A DNA stretch of 64,000 nt from UBA4781 sp963556045 (GTDB lineage: Bacteria > Chloroflexota > Anaerolineae > Anaerolineales > Anaerolineaceae), in assembly GCA_963556045.3 (NCBI GenBank), contig CAUVYA020000002.1, positions 682,001-746,000 on the forward strand, written 5' to 3'. The notes under the pieces were generated by a model. That model did no database searches. It saw only the letters and a program-made list of their open reading frames with translations, and was not told the DNA's origin. Positions 45,020 through 53,416 of the stretch are shown one piece after another (position 1 is the first letter of the stretch; every line of letters begins with the position of its first letter). The translations under genes and the position numbers were made by a program.

Positions 45020-45229
45020 TTAAAGATAGGGCGCCAGCCGTTCAATATTCTGTTTGATTTTCTTACCCTGTACTTCTTGCATGCCATCCAACTGTCGTTT
45101 GGCTCGTTTAGAACGGTTGCGGCGTAGATGCCCTTTATTACCCTTGGTACGCATCAACTTGCCCGATCCGCTTTTCTTAAAACGTTTGGCAGTCGCTTTA
45201 TGTGTTTTCAGTTTATATTTTTTTCCCAC
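45020..45229 (-). CDS. rpmI: 50S ribosomal protein L35
   Basis: A highly basic 69-residue protein starting at a GTG: GKKYKLKTHKATAKRFKKSG, then GKLMRTKGNKGHLRRNRSKR, which matches bL35. AAAGG lies six bases before the GTG. The open frame extends upstream but overlaps the CarD-type gene. rpmI normally pairs with infC and rplT; here it follows a CarD-type gene and rpsU. Confidence 0.93.
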   Translation of the reverse strand: MGKKYKLKTHKATAKRFKKSGSGKLMRTKGNKGHLRRNRSKRAKRQLDGMQEVQGKKIKQNIERLAPYL

Positions 45230-45240
45230 AGAATACCTTT

Positions 45241-45762
45241 CTAGGCGATCACTTCCATCTTGGCTACGCTGGAACGTAAAGCGTCTTCCAATCTTCGCTT
45301 TGCTTCTGCCTGACTGCATTCGGTCGCGACCATCAATTCATCAATAAATTGTTGTTTTAATTTATCCAGCATCTTTTCCTCATAGATATTGTCGCGATGC
45401 CTCTCACAACGTCCATTCAGATCGCGGATGAGTTCCGCTTTTCCATGCAGACTGCTGTTGCTGAACACTTCCTTGATACGTGCTTTGCGGGCACGATAAT
45501 CAGATCCCAATTTCTTGGGTTTGCGGCGGATGGTGGTGAGGGCTTTATTCAGGGTTGAAACAGATGAAATGGTGCGAATATGCTGTACATCGGTAGCGTT
45601 TACCGGCAGCCAGTACGTAAGGTCATCTGTTTTTACTTTGAAAAAAGTCCTTTCTTTTCCATCCAGACGTTTGTGGTCGATCCCTTCGATCTGGCTGACA
45701 CCATGGTAAGAATGAACAATCCAATCATCTTTCTTGAATTTTGGTACACATCCATCACTCAT
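45241..45762 (-). CDS. CarD/CdnL-family RNA polymerase-binding protein
   Basis: CarD-type proteins bind the RNA polymerase beta subunit and stabilise open complexes, notably at rRNA promoters. The 173 residues begin with the polymerase-interaction module FKKDDWIVHSYHGVSQIEGI and VKTDDLTYWLPV, followed by an all-helical basic C-terminal domain (IKEVFSNSSLHGKAELIRDL). It lies between rpsU and rpmI, which fits control of ribosome synthesis. GAAAGGAG precedes the ATG. Confidence 0.88.
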   Translation of the reverse strand: MSDGCVPKFKKDDWIVHSYHGVSQIEGIDHKRLDGKERTFFKVKTDDLTYWLPVNATDVQHIRTISSVSTLNKALTTIRRKPKKLGSDYRARKARIKEVFSNSSLHGKAELIRDLNGRCERHRDNIYEEKMLDKLKQQFIDELMVATECSQAEAKRRLEDALRSSVAKMEVIA

Positions 45763-45798
45763 CAGTTTCTCCTTTCTACAATTTTTATTTCGCTTTGT

Positions 45799-45996
45799 CT
45801 ATCGGTAATTTTTATGCTGGCGTTTTTGAGCTTTACGGATCCCTTTTTTCTGGTCGATCCGTTTTTGTTCACCCTTGGATATAAACCAGCGTTTCTTTCG
45901 TACGGTGGATAATAACTGACTGCGCATGATGCGTTTTCGAAAACGTCGGAACATCTGCGCTTCACTTTCACCATTTCTTTTTTCTACTCTAACCAA
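45799..45996 (-). CDS. rpsU: 30S ribosomal protein S21
   Basis: A 65-residue basic protein, MVRVEKRNGESEAQMFRRFR, followed by a Lys/Arg-rich helix, matching bS21. AAGGAG lies eight bases before a TTG start codon. First gene of the rpsU-carD-rpmI unit; 36 bases separate it from the CarD-type gene. Confidence 0.9.
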   Translation of the reverse strand: MVRVEKRNGESEAQMFRRFRKRIMRSQLLSTVRKKRWFISKGEQKRIDQKKGIRKAQKRQHKNYR

Positions 45997-46099
45997 TGTA
46001 AATTCTCCTTTCAGAAATGTAATAATAAAATCTCATCCATCCTTTTTCTGATGGGAGCAATATAATAACCTCTCGTTTGAATTTTGGGCTTATTTGCTC

Positions 46100-46174
46100 A
46101 TCTCAAAAAGACCTTCCCCCTGGGCAATATCAATCTATTACCCTGTTTTCTGATACATATGCTCTTTTTGAGAT
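46100..46174. repeat. Inverted repeat in the rpsU upstream region
   Basis: Perfect 11-base arms ATCTCAAAAAG (46100-46110) and CTTTTTGAGAT (46164-46174) enclose 53 bases. It lies about 100 bases upstream of rpsU in the 309-base gap before the next gene and may be part of a leader RNA or a protein-binding site. The rest of the gap holds no gene. Confidence 0.45.
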
Positions 46175-46235
46175 ATAGATCTCTATTGTTTTTTTATTAT
46201 ACCATACATTTGTCTATGCGCATTGCCTGCAAGAC

Positions 46236-46264
46236 TTGCACTTCTCGTGAAAAATGGCATAATG
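46236..46264 (+). promoter_or_regulatory. Promoter of the lipoprotein gene
   Basis: TTGCAC (46236-46241) and CATAAT (46259-46264) are spaced by 17 bases, with TGG upstream of the -10. The ATG at 46306 follows a CGAGGA site. Confidence 0.55.
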
Positions 46265-46305
46265 GGTCTACTTTGATACAATTCACGAACACATCGAGGA
46301 AAAAT

Positions 46306-46923
46306 ATGCAAAAACCTACCATCCTGCGCTTGCTGGTCATCAGCCTTGTATTTGCGCTCATTTTCTCCGGCGCCTGTTCCGGCTCCAGTAAAATTGATTC
46401 CATCACCATTGCACAGGCATATCCTGATGCCACGCGTGAAGAGATCATCAATGCCTTTCTGCCTTACAACTTCGATTTTGCTGAAGAAAAAACCTATTCC
46501 GGTCAGCCAATGATAACTGCCGTATCACCAGATGGCGCTGCCAGCCTGCAGTTACTGGGTCCTGCTGAAGACCTAAAAGCAGCGCGTGTTCTGATCTACC
46601 TGCCAATCGAAGCCAGCTACGAATACGCCGACCAGCAGTACACCTATTTTGAGCTGCTGATGAATAGCGTCTTCCAGGATAACTGGCCAGCCATGCACGA
46701 GTGGCTGATCACCGCCACCAATTCCATAGCGGAACATACCACTGCTTCCCTCCAGGGCGGTGCGACCGTTACCACTCCGCATTTCACGGATGCAGGCGAA
46801 TTGGCAGCCAGCCTGTATGTACGTCTGGATGGTGATAGCAACGGGTTCGTGATGGGGTTGGTGATCGGAGATTGGCTGAAGGATATCAGTTATAATGCCC
46901 AGCTTGGTGTCTGGAAACCATAA
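46306..46923 (+). CDS. Lipoprotein of unknown function
   Basis: A 205-residue protein with a lipoprotein signal whose lipobox is SGAC (about residue 24). The mature part is alpha/beta, with acidic patches and no known domain. It has AMHEWLITATN and FVMGLVIGDWLKD segments. The frame is open from 46084, but the promoter and signal peptide fix the start at 46306. Confidence 0.72.
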   Translation: MQKPTILRLLVISLVFALIFSGACSGSSKIDSITIAQAYPDATREEIINAFLPYNFDFAEEKTYSGQPMITAVSPDGAASLQLLGPAEDLKAARVLIYLPIEASYEYADQQYTYFELLMNSVFQDNWPAMHEWLITATNSIAEHTTASLQGGATVTTPHFTDAGELAASLYVRLDGDSNGFVMGLVIGDWLKDISYNAQLGVWKP

Positions 46924-46980
46924 GAAGAATCAACCATACTCGGGATTCAACTATTGCCCATGTTCAGCACTTTTTACTCA

Positions 46981-48145
46981 TTAATCGTTTTCGGAGGGAC
47001 TTCTATGCCAGAAAATGGTGAACACTAAAGATAGACCCGCGAAGAAAGCGGAGACAACACCTGACAGGATAAAATTGAATTGGATGGATTGCGGTGCGCC
47101 AAACACTCTCGGCAGGCTCGCCTGGAAGAACGGTGAGAGAAAGATGCCGATCGAGAAAGCGCCGTTCACCACTCCCACTGCCGCCGTGCTATCAGCATCC
47201 CCCACTGTATTCGAGGTAGCCAGCACGATCAAAGCTATCAACAATCCGCTTCCCAATCCGGCGATCAGCAATCCCATCAAAATGACAGCCCCTGCTCACT
47301 GAAAGTTAATAAAAATATACCGACTGCGCAAACAGCCAGACCAACCGGGATAGTCCATTTCCTCAGTCTTCGATAAATTTGTGAGAATGCCAGCCCAGCC
47401 AGTGTGGAACCAAGTGTACAAACGGAAAGCCCAAATGCCGAAACGATCGGTGAAATACCTGCTTTGGTCTCGAGCAGATATGGCAGGTCAGTGATGATGA
47501 TAAAGAAAAAGATCATCATGACCAGCGCTGCCAGGGAGTAGCCCAGCACAGCAGGTGGTATGGGAGTTTTTATCTTTTCCGCTGCCTGTCCTGCTTAACG
47601 CGCGGGGTTGCTGGTAGAGTGAGCATTATGTGAACCAGCACCAGCGGAGCAAGAGCGTAGATCCAGAATGCGCTGCGCCAGTTTTGCGCGCCGATCATAG
47701 CTGCCAGCGGCGGGGTGAGCACCGCCATAAAATGGGAAAGAGCGAAGGAATATCCCACCAGGTCAGCCCGTTCTTTGCCCTGGAAATAATCCGTGATCAG
47801 CGAGGTGATGATGGGTGAGATCAAACCGGTGCCTGCCCCCAGCATAGCCCGCAATATGAGATGAGCCGTGAAGCTTTGTGACCAGCCCGCCGCGATGCCC
47901 CCCACCGAATACAGCGCCAGCCCGATCAAAAGGATAGCTTTCTTCGATATCACTTTTACCAGCTGCCCGGCGATCAATCCGAAAAAGATCATCATCAACG
48001 ACGGTAATGTGATAGTCTGCTTAATCAAGGTCTGGCTGACCTGCGGGAAAGATGCACCGATCTGCTTCACCAGCGGAGCTACCGTGTCGGTGGAGATGAT
48101 GGTGAGAAGTGAGAGAGAAAGTATGGCTGCTTTTTTGCGATCCAT
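46981..48145 (-). pseudogene. MFS transporter broken by two frameshifts
   Basis: Three consecutive reading frames form one major-facilitator protein of about 390 residues. The first part has MMDRKKAAILSLSLL, GQLVKVISKKAILLIG (the loop 2-3 motif region) and GAGTGLISPIITSLITDYF. The frame is lost near 47585-47591 (GGACAGG on the coding strand) and again near 47289-47292 (GGGG). At each site adding one G restores the frame, giving VKQGQAAEKIKTP and FSEQGAVILMG. Substrate unknown. The two lesions imply decay or sequencing error. Confidence 0.82.
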
Positions 48146-48148
48146 CAA

Positions 48149-48568
48149 TGAATACCTTTAGCGAAACTTGAAAATCGAAGTATAGCATAGAAACAATAAC
48201 ACAGGTTATCAGGGGATTCTTCTTATCTAGAAATGTTTTCTCAATGATTCATTTTTACTGTTTAAAAAGACCGCTCCTGGAAGGCAGCTTACCATGAAGT
48301 GTCACGGGAAATGAATGAAATCTTCTACCAAGGTTTTCATGCCGCAGTGATCAATCAGTTTGGGAAATACATGCAGCGTATTCTCCAAAATTTTTAAAAA
48401 GCCGTAATATCTATCTTATCTGTACCTCTTTTCAGCTATTTTGAAAATGAGACACGCGACCCATCTGAATATAACTGTCTCTCCAATACATGCCGGGCGA
48501 AAAAAGCGTATACTTCTATGTCTTGACCCTATTTTTACAACAAATAATGAGAATACGCAGGAATACAC
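48149..48568. other. Intergenic region with a possible gene fragment
   Basis: A stretch near 48294-48397 (+) reads EVSREMNEIFYQGFHAAVIN and on to a stop, resembling coding sequence, but I cannot assign it and it has no start context. The rest shows nothing recognisable. Confidence 0.35.
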
Positions 48569-48736
48569 ATGATCGGCTTTATCGTTTTAATACTCTTGTG
48601 CACCATATGGATCAGTTTTTTTTCAAAACAATTCCCCTTCTGGGATCGGGTCAACCATTTCCTGGTGGGTCTGATCACAGGGGTTCTCTCGTTTGCTATC
48701 CTATTTATTGCTTACCTGAAACTCTTCCCCGCTTGA
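48569..48736 (+). CDS. Small two-helix membrane protein
   Basis: A 55-residue frame (MIGFIVLILLCTIWISFF, then FLVGLITGVLSFAILFIAYL) with two clear transmembrane helices and a short basic loop. A weak AGGAA precedes the ATG. Unknown function; real but small, so confidence is limited. Confidence 0.5.
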   Translation: MIGFIVLILLCTIWISFFSKQFPFWDRVNHFLVGLITGVLSFAILFIAYLKLFPA

Positions 48737-48765
48737 TCCTTCACGCTTCTTTTGCCAGAATAGTC

Positions 48766-48793
48766 TTGATATACATTCGCCGAAATATATAAT
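48766..48793 (+). promoter_or_regulatory. Promoter of the DUF1801 gene
   Basis: TTGATA (48766-48771) and TATAAT (48788-48793) with a 16-base spacer. The ATG at 48834 follows an AAAGGAG site. Confidence 0.65.
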
Positions 48794-48833
48794 GGAATCA
48801 AGATAGAACTTGTTTCCTGCAAAGGAGTTGAAT

Positions 48834-49190
48834 ATGGCAGTAAAAAAGGATCAATCGAAAATGATTGACGCGTATATTGCCCGCTTTTCGCAGGATGTCC
48901 AGGAAAAATTGGAAAGTATCCGTACCTTGATAAAGGAAAATGCGCCTGATGCTGTGGAAGTGTTCAGTTATGGAATGCCCGGGTTTCATCTCAATGGCAG
49001 CCTGGTGTGGTACGCTGCTTTTGCACATCATATCGGTTTCTATCCAACGGGTTCAGGAATCGAAGCATTCAAGGATGAGATCTCTCATTATCAATGGTCA
49101 AAAGGTACCGTACGGTTTCCCCTCGACCAGCCAATCCCTTATGAGCTCATCAAACGCATTGTCCTCTTTCGGGTAGAAGAGAATTCTTAA
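48834..49190 (+). CDS. DUF1801/YdhG-family protein
   Basis: A 118-residue protein of the YdhG/YjbR-like alpha/beta fold (frataxin-like). Characteristic stretches are IDAYIARFSQDVQEKLESIR, EVFSYGMPGFHLNG, and KGTVRFPLDQPIPYELIKRI. It was once proposed as an iron chaperone, but function is unproven. The SD AAAGGAG selects the ATG at 48834. Confidence 0.85.
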   Translation: MAVKKDQSKMIDAYIARFSQDVQEKLESIRTLIKENAPDAVEVFSYGMPGFHLNGSLVWYAAFAHHIGFYPTGSGIEAFKDEISHYQWSKGTVRFPLDQPIPYELIKRIVLFRVEENS

Positions 49191-49210
49191 AAAACCAGGA
49201 AAACTGGTTC
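49187..49210 (-). terminator. Terminator of the rml operon
   Basis: On the reverse strand AACCAG, loop TTTTC and CTGGTT are followed by TTTTAAG. The stem is short, so strength is modest. It lies 66 bases beyond rmlD. Confidence 0.5.
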
Positions 49211-49275
49211 TTAAAACCCTACCATCGCTCAGTAAATATTGCTGTTATTGAAATCATTGAATAATAAATGAGCGG

Positions 49276-50145
49276 TCAGTTACCAAAGGCGATCTGAAGC
49301 TGTTTTGACCATTCCGTGATGTGGATCGAAAATTGATCCTGCACAAAAGTACAATCCAAACCGGAAAATGCGGGGCGCTGCGCGCTGGTCGGAAATTCGT
49401 CGGACGACGCAGGATGAACCATAATATTCTGATGTGCCCCGCTGTATTCCAGTATTTTCTCTGCCCATTCATAGCGGCTGCAAGACCCACCTCCTGCCAG
49501 ATGGTAGAGACCCTGTTTTTGGATCAAATAATTGACCGGATCGTCCTGTCCCTGCGCGATGATCTGGGCTGTCACTTCAGCCAGCATGCGCGCCCAGCTG
49601 GGATTGCTGATCTGGTCGTCAACGACTCGCAGTTCCGTGCGTGTTTTCGCCCATTCCATCAGTTTGGTCACAAAACAGGGACGGCGCAGGGAATAGACCC
49701 AGGCAGTGCGGAAGATGAGATATGCTCCACTCACCTGCTGGACAGCCTGTTCTCCATGCAGTTTGCTCAAGCCATACTGGTTGATGGGATACGGTTCATC
49801 CTTTTCGGTATAGGAGGATCCTTTTTTTCCATCAAAAACATAATCGGTTGAAAAATGGATGAGGGCAGCATGCAGTTTTTGAGCTTCCTCCGCCAGAACA
49901 CCCGGACCGGTACCATTAATGGCTTCAGATAAGTTTGATTCCTCTTCCGCCTTATCCACATTGGTATAGGCTGTAGCATTGATGATAATGTTGGGTTTTA
50001 ACTCCCTGACCGTATCGCGGATATTCGCTGCATCAGCCATATTCACCTGGGGGTAATCCAAAGCGACCACATCTCCCACTGTCAGCAGAGTGCGGTGCAG
50101 TTCCCAGCCAACCTGCCCGGTGTTCCCCAGCAATAAAATGCGCAT
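49276..50145 (-). CDS. rmlD: dTDP-4-dehydrorhamnose reductase
   Basis: Last step of dTDP-L-rhamnose synthesis, using NAD(P)H. The 289 residues have the motif LLGNTGQVGWELHR at the N-terminus, INATAYTNVDKAEEE, and STDYVFDGKKGSSYTE with YPINQYGLSKLHGE (Tyr-x3-Lys). The ATG lies one base after the rmlA stop. Distal gene of the operon rmlC-rmlB-rmlA-rmlD. Confidence 0.94.
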   Translation of the reverse strand: MRILLLGNTGQVGWELHRTLLTVGDVVALDYPQVNMADAANIRDTVRELKPNIIINATAYTNVDKAEEESNLSEAINGTGPGVLAEEAQKLHAALIHFSTDYVFDGKKGSSYTEKDEPYPINQYGLSKLHGEQAVQQVSGAYLIFRTAWVYSLRRPCFVTKLMEWAKTRTELRVVDDQISNPSWARMLAEVTAQIIAQGQDDPVNYLIQKQGLYHLAGGGSCSRYEWAEKILEYSGAHQNIMVHPASSDEFPTSAQRPAFSGLDCTFVQDQFSIHITEWSKQLQIAFGN

Positions 50146-50146
50146 G

Positions 50147-51019
50147 TTAACCTTTCTGGTTCAATAAAAAATCTAAATACTCACCATATCCATTAGATCT
50201 GTGTTCATCCGCCAGTTTTTTAAGCTGTGTTCGATCGATATAGCCATTCTGATATGCGATTTCTTCAGGGCATGAGATCATGATACCCTGCCGTTCTTCA
50301 ACGGTCTGGATGAAATTGGATGCCTGCAGCAAGGATTGATGCGTTCCAGCATCCAGCCAGGCAATGCCCTGCCCCAGAATACTGACATTGAGAGAATTCT
50401 GCTCCATATATATGCGATTCAGATCGGTGATCTCGATCTCCCCTCGTGCCGAGGGTTTCAGAGCTTTAGCAAACTCAACCACCCGGTTATCATAAAAATA
50501 CAATCCCGGTACCGCGTAATTGGATCGTGGATGGGCAGGTTTTTCTTCCAGTGAGATTGCCTTCCCGTTTTCATCAAACTCGACCACGCCGTAACGCTGC
50601 GGGTCGCGCACCGGGTATGCAAAAATGGTGGCGCCGCTGCTGATGCGGGCAGCATCTTTCATTTTCTGGTCAAATCCGTAACCGAAAAAGATATTATCAC
50701 CCAGTATCAAGCAGGCAGGTTCGCTGCCCACAAACTTTTCCCCAACAATGAAGGCATCTGCCAGACCGCGTGGTTCATTCTGTTCAGCGTATTCGATGCT
50801 GATGCCCCACTGCCTTCCATCCTGCAGTACACGTTTAAAAAGCGGGAGATCCTGTGGGGTACTGATGAGCAGGATTTCCCGTATGCCGGCATTCATCAAT
50901 GATCCCAGGGGATAGTAGATCATGGGTTTATCATACACAGGCAATAACTGTTTGCTGATCGCCCTGGTTAATGGGAAAAGACGTGTTCCCTTACCACCTG
51001 CCAAGATAATTCCTCGCAT
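50147..51019 (-). CDS. rmlA: Glucose-1-phosphate thymidylyltransferase
   Basis: Activates glucose 1-phosphate with dTTP as the first step toward dTDP-rhamnose. The 290 residues begin MRGIILAGGKGTRLFPLTRA, followed by DKPMIYYPLGSLM and the LILGDNIFFG metal site. The frame is open for 12 further codons upstream, but the ATG at 51019 with a GAGG site is the family start. It lies two bases after the rmlB stop. Confidence 0.95.
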   Translation of the reverse strand: MRGIILAGGKGTRLFPLTRAISKQLLPVYDKPMIYYPLGSLMNAGIREILLISTPQDLPLFKRVLQDGRQWGISIEYAEQNEPRGLADAFIVGEKFVGSEPACLILGDNIFFGYGFDQKMKDAARISSGATIFAYPVRDPQRYGVVEFDENGKAISLEEKPAHPRSNYAVPGLYFYDNRVVEFAKALKPSARGEIEITDLNRIYMEQNSLNVSILGQGIAWLDAGTHQSLLQASNFIQTVEERQGIMISCPEEIAYQNGYIDRTQLKKLADEHRSNGYGEYLDFLLNQKG

Positions 51020-51021
51020 AG

Positions 51022-52101
51022 TTATCCTCGCTTTGTATAATTCTCGGTTACCCAATCCTGATAGGTCGGTCTTTTACGGATGAGATTGATCCAGTCCTTG
51101 TTCGATAGATACCATTCAACGGTTGAATATAGTCCCTGCCGCAATGCATGTTGTGGAGACCAATCTAATTCTTGCCGGATCTTCTCAATATTCATGGCAT
51201 AGCGGCGATCGTGACCCGGGCGATCTGCTACGAAAGTGATGAGCTGTTCATGCGGAGTAAAAGATGAATCCGGCATTTTTTCATCCAGAATGGAGCAAAT
51301 TGTGTGAATGATCTCCAGATTGGTGGGCTGGTTTTCTCCACCAATGTTATAACTCTCGCCAGGCACACCTTTTTCAAGCACATCCCAGATAGCACGGCAG
51401 TGGTCTTCGACATACAACCAGTCCCGAATCTGTTTCCCATCACCATACACCGGAAGAGCTTTCCCTTCGATCGCATTCAATATCATCAATGGGATAAGCT
51501 TTTCCGGAAACTGGTAGGGTCCATAATTATTGGAACAATTGGTAATAGTAGCAGGCAGCCCGTAGGTATGCACATACGCATTTACCAGATGGTCACTGCT
51601 GGCTTTTGATGCAGCATAAGGGGAGTTGGGAGAATAGGGGGTTTGTTCCGTAAAAGCCGGGTCTTCAGGAGATAATGTACCATACACCTCATCCGTCGAG
51701 ATATGATGAAAGCGCACTTCATCTCCGCCGGCTTTTCTTTCGTCAAGCCACACTTTACGCGCAGCTTCAAGTAAAGAGAATGTTCCAAAAATGTTGGTTT
51801 GAACGAATACGCTTGGTCCATGGATGGAGCGATCAACATGGGTTTCAGCCGCAAAATTGATGATGGTATCGATATTATGTTCGCGTATAATCTTCTCAAT
51901 ATTCTGCTGATCACAAATATCCCCTTCAATGAAGGTATAACGATCTGCTGAAGGAAGATCACGGAGATTCTCCAGACTGCCGGCATAAGTCAATAGATCG
52001 AGATTTAGTAATACAGCATCTTTTTTTTCGGAAAGCACAAAGCGAATAAAGTTTGATCCAATAAAACCTGCCCCACCAGTAACAAGGATATTTTTTCGCA
52101 T
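51022..52101 (-). CDS. rmlB: dTDP-glucose 4,6-dehydratase
   Basis: Second step of dTDP-rhamnose synthesis; an extended SDR with bound NAD. The 359 residues show TGGAGFIGSNFIRF, HHISTDEVYGTL, and YAASKASSDHL with the catalytic Tyr and Lys. Start: the ATG at 52101, just after the rmlC stop, is preferred; a TTG at 52110 overlaps rmlC and lies too near its GGAGG site. Confidence 0.95.
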   Translation of the reverse strand: MRKNILVTGGAGFIGSNFIRFVLSEKKDAVLLNLDLLTYAGSLENLRDLPSADRYTFIEGDICDQQNIEKIIREHNIDTIINFAAETHVDRSIHGPSVFVQTNIFGTFSLLEAARKVWLDERKAGGDEVRFHHISTDEVYGTLSPEDPAFTEQTPYSPNSPYAASKASSDHLVNAYVHTYGLPATITNCSNNYGPYQFPEKLIPLMILNAIEGKALPVYGDGKQIRDWLYVEDHCRAIWDVLEKGVPGESYNIGGENQPTNLEIIHTICSILDEKMPDSSFTPHEQLITFVADRPGHDRRYAMNIEKIRQELDWSPQHALRQGLYSTVEWYLSNKDWINLIRKRPTYQDWVTENYTKRG

Positions 52102-52102
52102 T

Positions 52103-52651
52103 TTATCCAAATACCTCCGCCTGTTTGAAACCTATCCCTTGCTGATCTTTAGTGGAAAGGAGTAAAGGAATTTGTTCATGTAATGGCCAATCAATACCGA
52201 TATCAGGATCATTCCATATGATACATCGTTCTGCCTGTGGATCGTAATAATCTGTTGCTTTATACAATACTTCAGCCTGATCAGAAAGTACATAAAAACC
52301 ATGGGCAAAATAAGGTGGGATCCATAGCTGGTTTTTCTTTTCAGCATCCAGTGTTGCGCCAACCCATTTGCCGAAAGTTGGAGAATTTTTGCGCAGATCG
52401 ACAGCAACGTCAAAAATTGTCCCCCGCAGCGCGCGCACCAGTTTACCCTGCACATGGGTTAGCTGGTAATGCAAACCTCGCAGTGTGCCCTTCGTAGATA
52501 GAGATTGGTTATCCTGCACAAAATCAGCTTGAATCCCTGCATCAGCATAGCGCTGGCGATGAAAAGCCTCCATAAAAAAACCGCGCTCATCTGCAAACAC
52601 AGTAGACTCTATGACCAAAACATCTTTGATGGAAGTTGGTATAAATTTCAC
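52103..52651 (-). CDS. rmlC: dTDP-4-dehydrorhamnose 3,5-epimerase
   Basis: Third step of dTDP-rhamnose synthesis. The 182-residue cupin has RGFFMEAFHRQRY, KGTLRGLHYQL with the catalytic His, and WIPPYFAHGFYVLSDQAEV. The ATG overlaps the stop of the exporter ATPase gene by four bases, joining sugar synthesis to export in one transcript. Confidence 0.95.
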   Translation of the reverse strand: MKFIPTSIKDVLVIESTVFADERGFFMEAFHRQRYADAGIQADFVQDNQSLSTKGTLRGLHYQLTHVQGKLVRALRGTIFDVAVDLRKNSPTFGKWVGATLDAEKKNQLWIPPYFAHGFYVLSDQAEVLYKATDYYDPQAERCIIWNDPDIGIDWPLHEQIPLLLSTKDQQGIGFKQAEVFG

Positions 52652-53415
52652 AATCTTTTACCCATCGTTGCAATATTGTACTGTTTACTAACGTCAGCGG
52701 CTATTCCCCTGGCAACGATCTTCCCATGATCCAGCCAGATAGCGCGCTCACATAGATTGTTAATAGTATTAGGAGAATGGGAAACCAGAATGATGGTAGA
52801 ACCCTTCTCTTTGAAGCTCAGCATACGTTCATTACATTTTTGCTGAAAGGCGGCATCTCCTACCCCCAGCACTTCATCCACCACCAGAATATCCGGCATC
52901 CAGGCAGTAGCAACCGAAAAGCCCAGACGCGCCTTCATGCCTGAAGAATATGTTCTCAGTGGAGATTCCATAAAATCTGCGATCTCTGAAAAATCCACGA
53001 TCTCATCAAATTTTTCCTGGATCTCTTTTTTGGTGTGCCCGAGGATGGTTCCATTAAGAAAAATATTCTCCCTTCCAGTCAACTCCGGATGGAAACCGGC
53101 TCCCAACTGAAGCAGCGGGTGAACCACCCCAGAAATCCATACATCACCTTCTGTAGGAATAAGAACTCGTGATATGACCTTTAATAAAGTAGATTTACCG
53201 GCGCCATTGCGACCCAAAATACCGAAGATCTCACGCTGGTTTATTTCAAGATCCACATTTTGTAGAGCCCAGAATTTTTTTCTTTTGATATTCCCTTTCA
53301 ACAGACGAATCGAATATTCTTTAATGGTATTAATGCGATCGGTGGGCATATCATATTCCACACCTACATTCGTCAATCGTATTGCTAAATCTTCATCAAT
53401 TATCAATCCTGTCAT
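52648..53415 (-). CDS. Polysaccharide ABC exporter ATP-binding protein (Wzt/TagH type)
   Basis: Powers export of a lipid-linked polysaccharide with the adjoining permease. The 255 residues have Walker A GRNGAGKSTLLK, the signature YSSGMKARLGFSVATA, Walker B ILVVDEVLGVGD and H-loop VSHSPNT. It lacks the C-terminal carbohydrate-binding domain of some Wzt proteins, so recognition of the chain end is not expected. It starts one base after the permease gene stop. Confidence 0.9.
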   Translation of the reverse strand: MTGLIIDEDLAIRLTNVGVEYDMPTDRINTIKEYSIRLLKGNIKRKKFWALQNVDLEINQREIFGILGRNGAGKSTLLKVISRVLIPTEGDVWISGVVHPLLQLGAGFHPELTGRENIFLNGTILGHTKKEIQEKFDEIVDFSEIADFMESPLRTYSSGMKARLGFSVATAWMPDILVVDEVLGVGDAAFQQKCNERMLSFKEKGSTIILVSHSPNTINNLCERAIWLDHGKIVARGIAADVSKQYNIATMGKRL

Positions 53416-53416
53416 T

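Noticed and set aside
45762..45974. 70-residue reverse frame overlapping rpsU
   Set aside because: It is the other-frame shadow of rpsU, which has the better start signal and a clear S21 match.
48490..48792. 100-residue forward frame over the small membrane protein
   Set aside because: Its composition is irregular and the overlapping 55-residue frame has two clear membrane helices instead.
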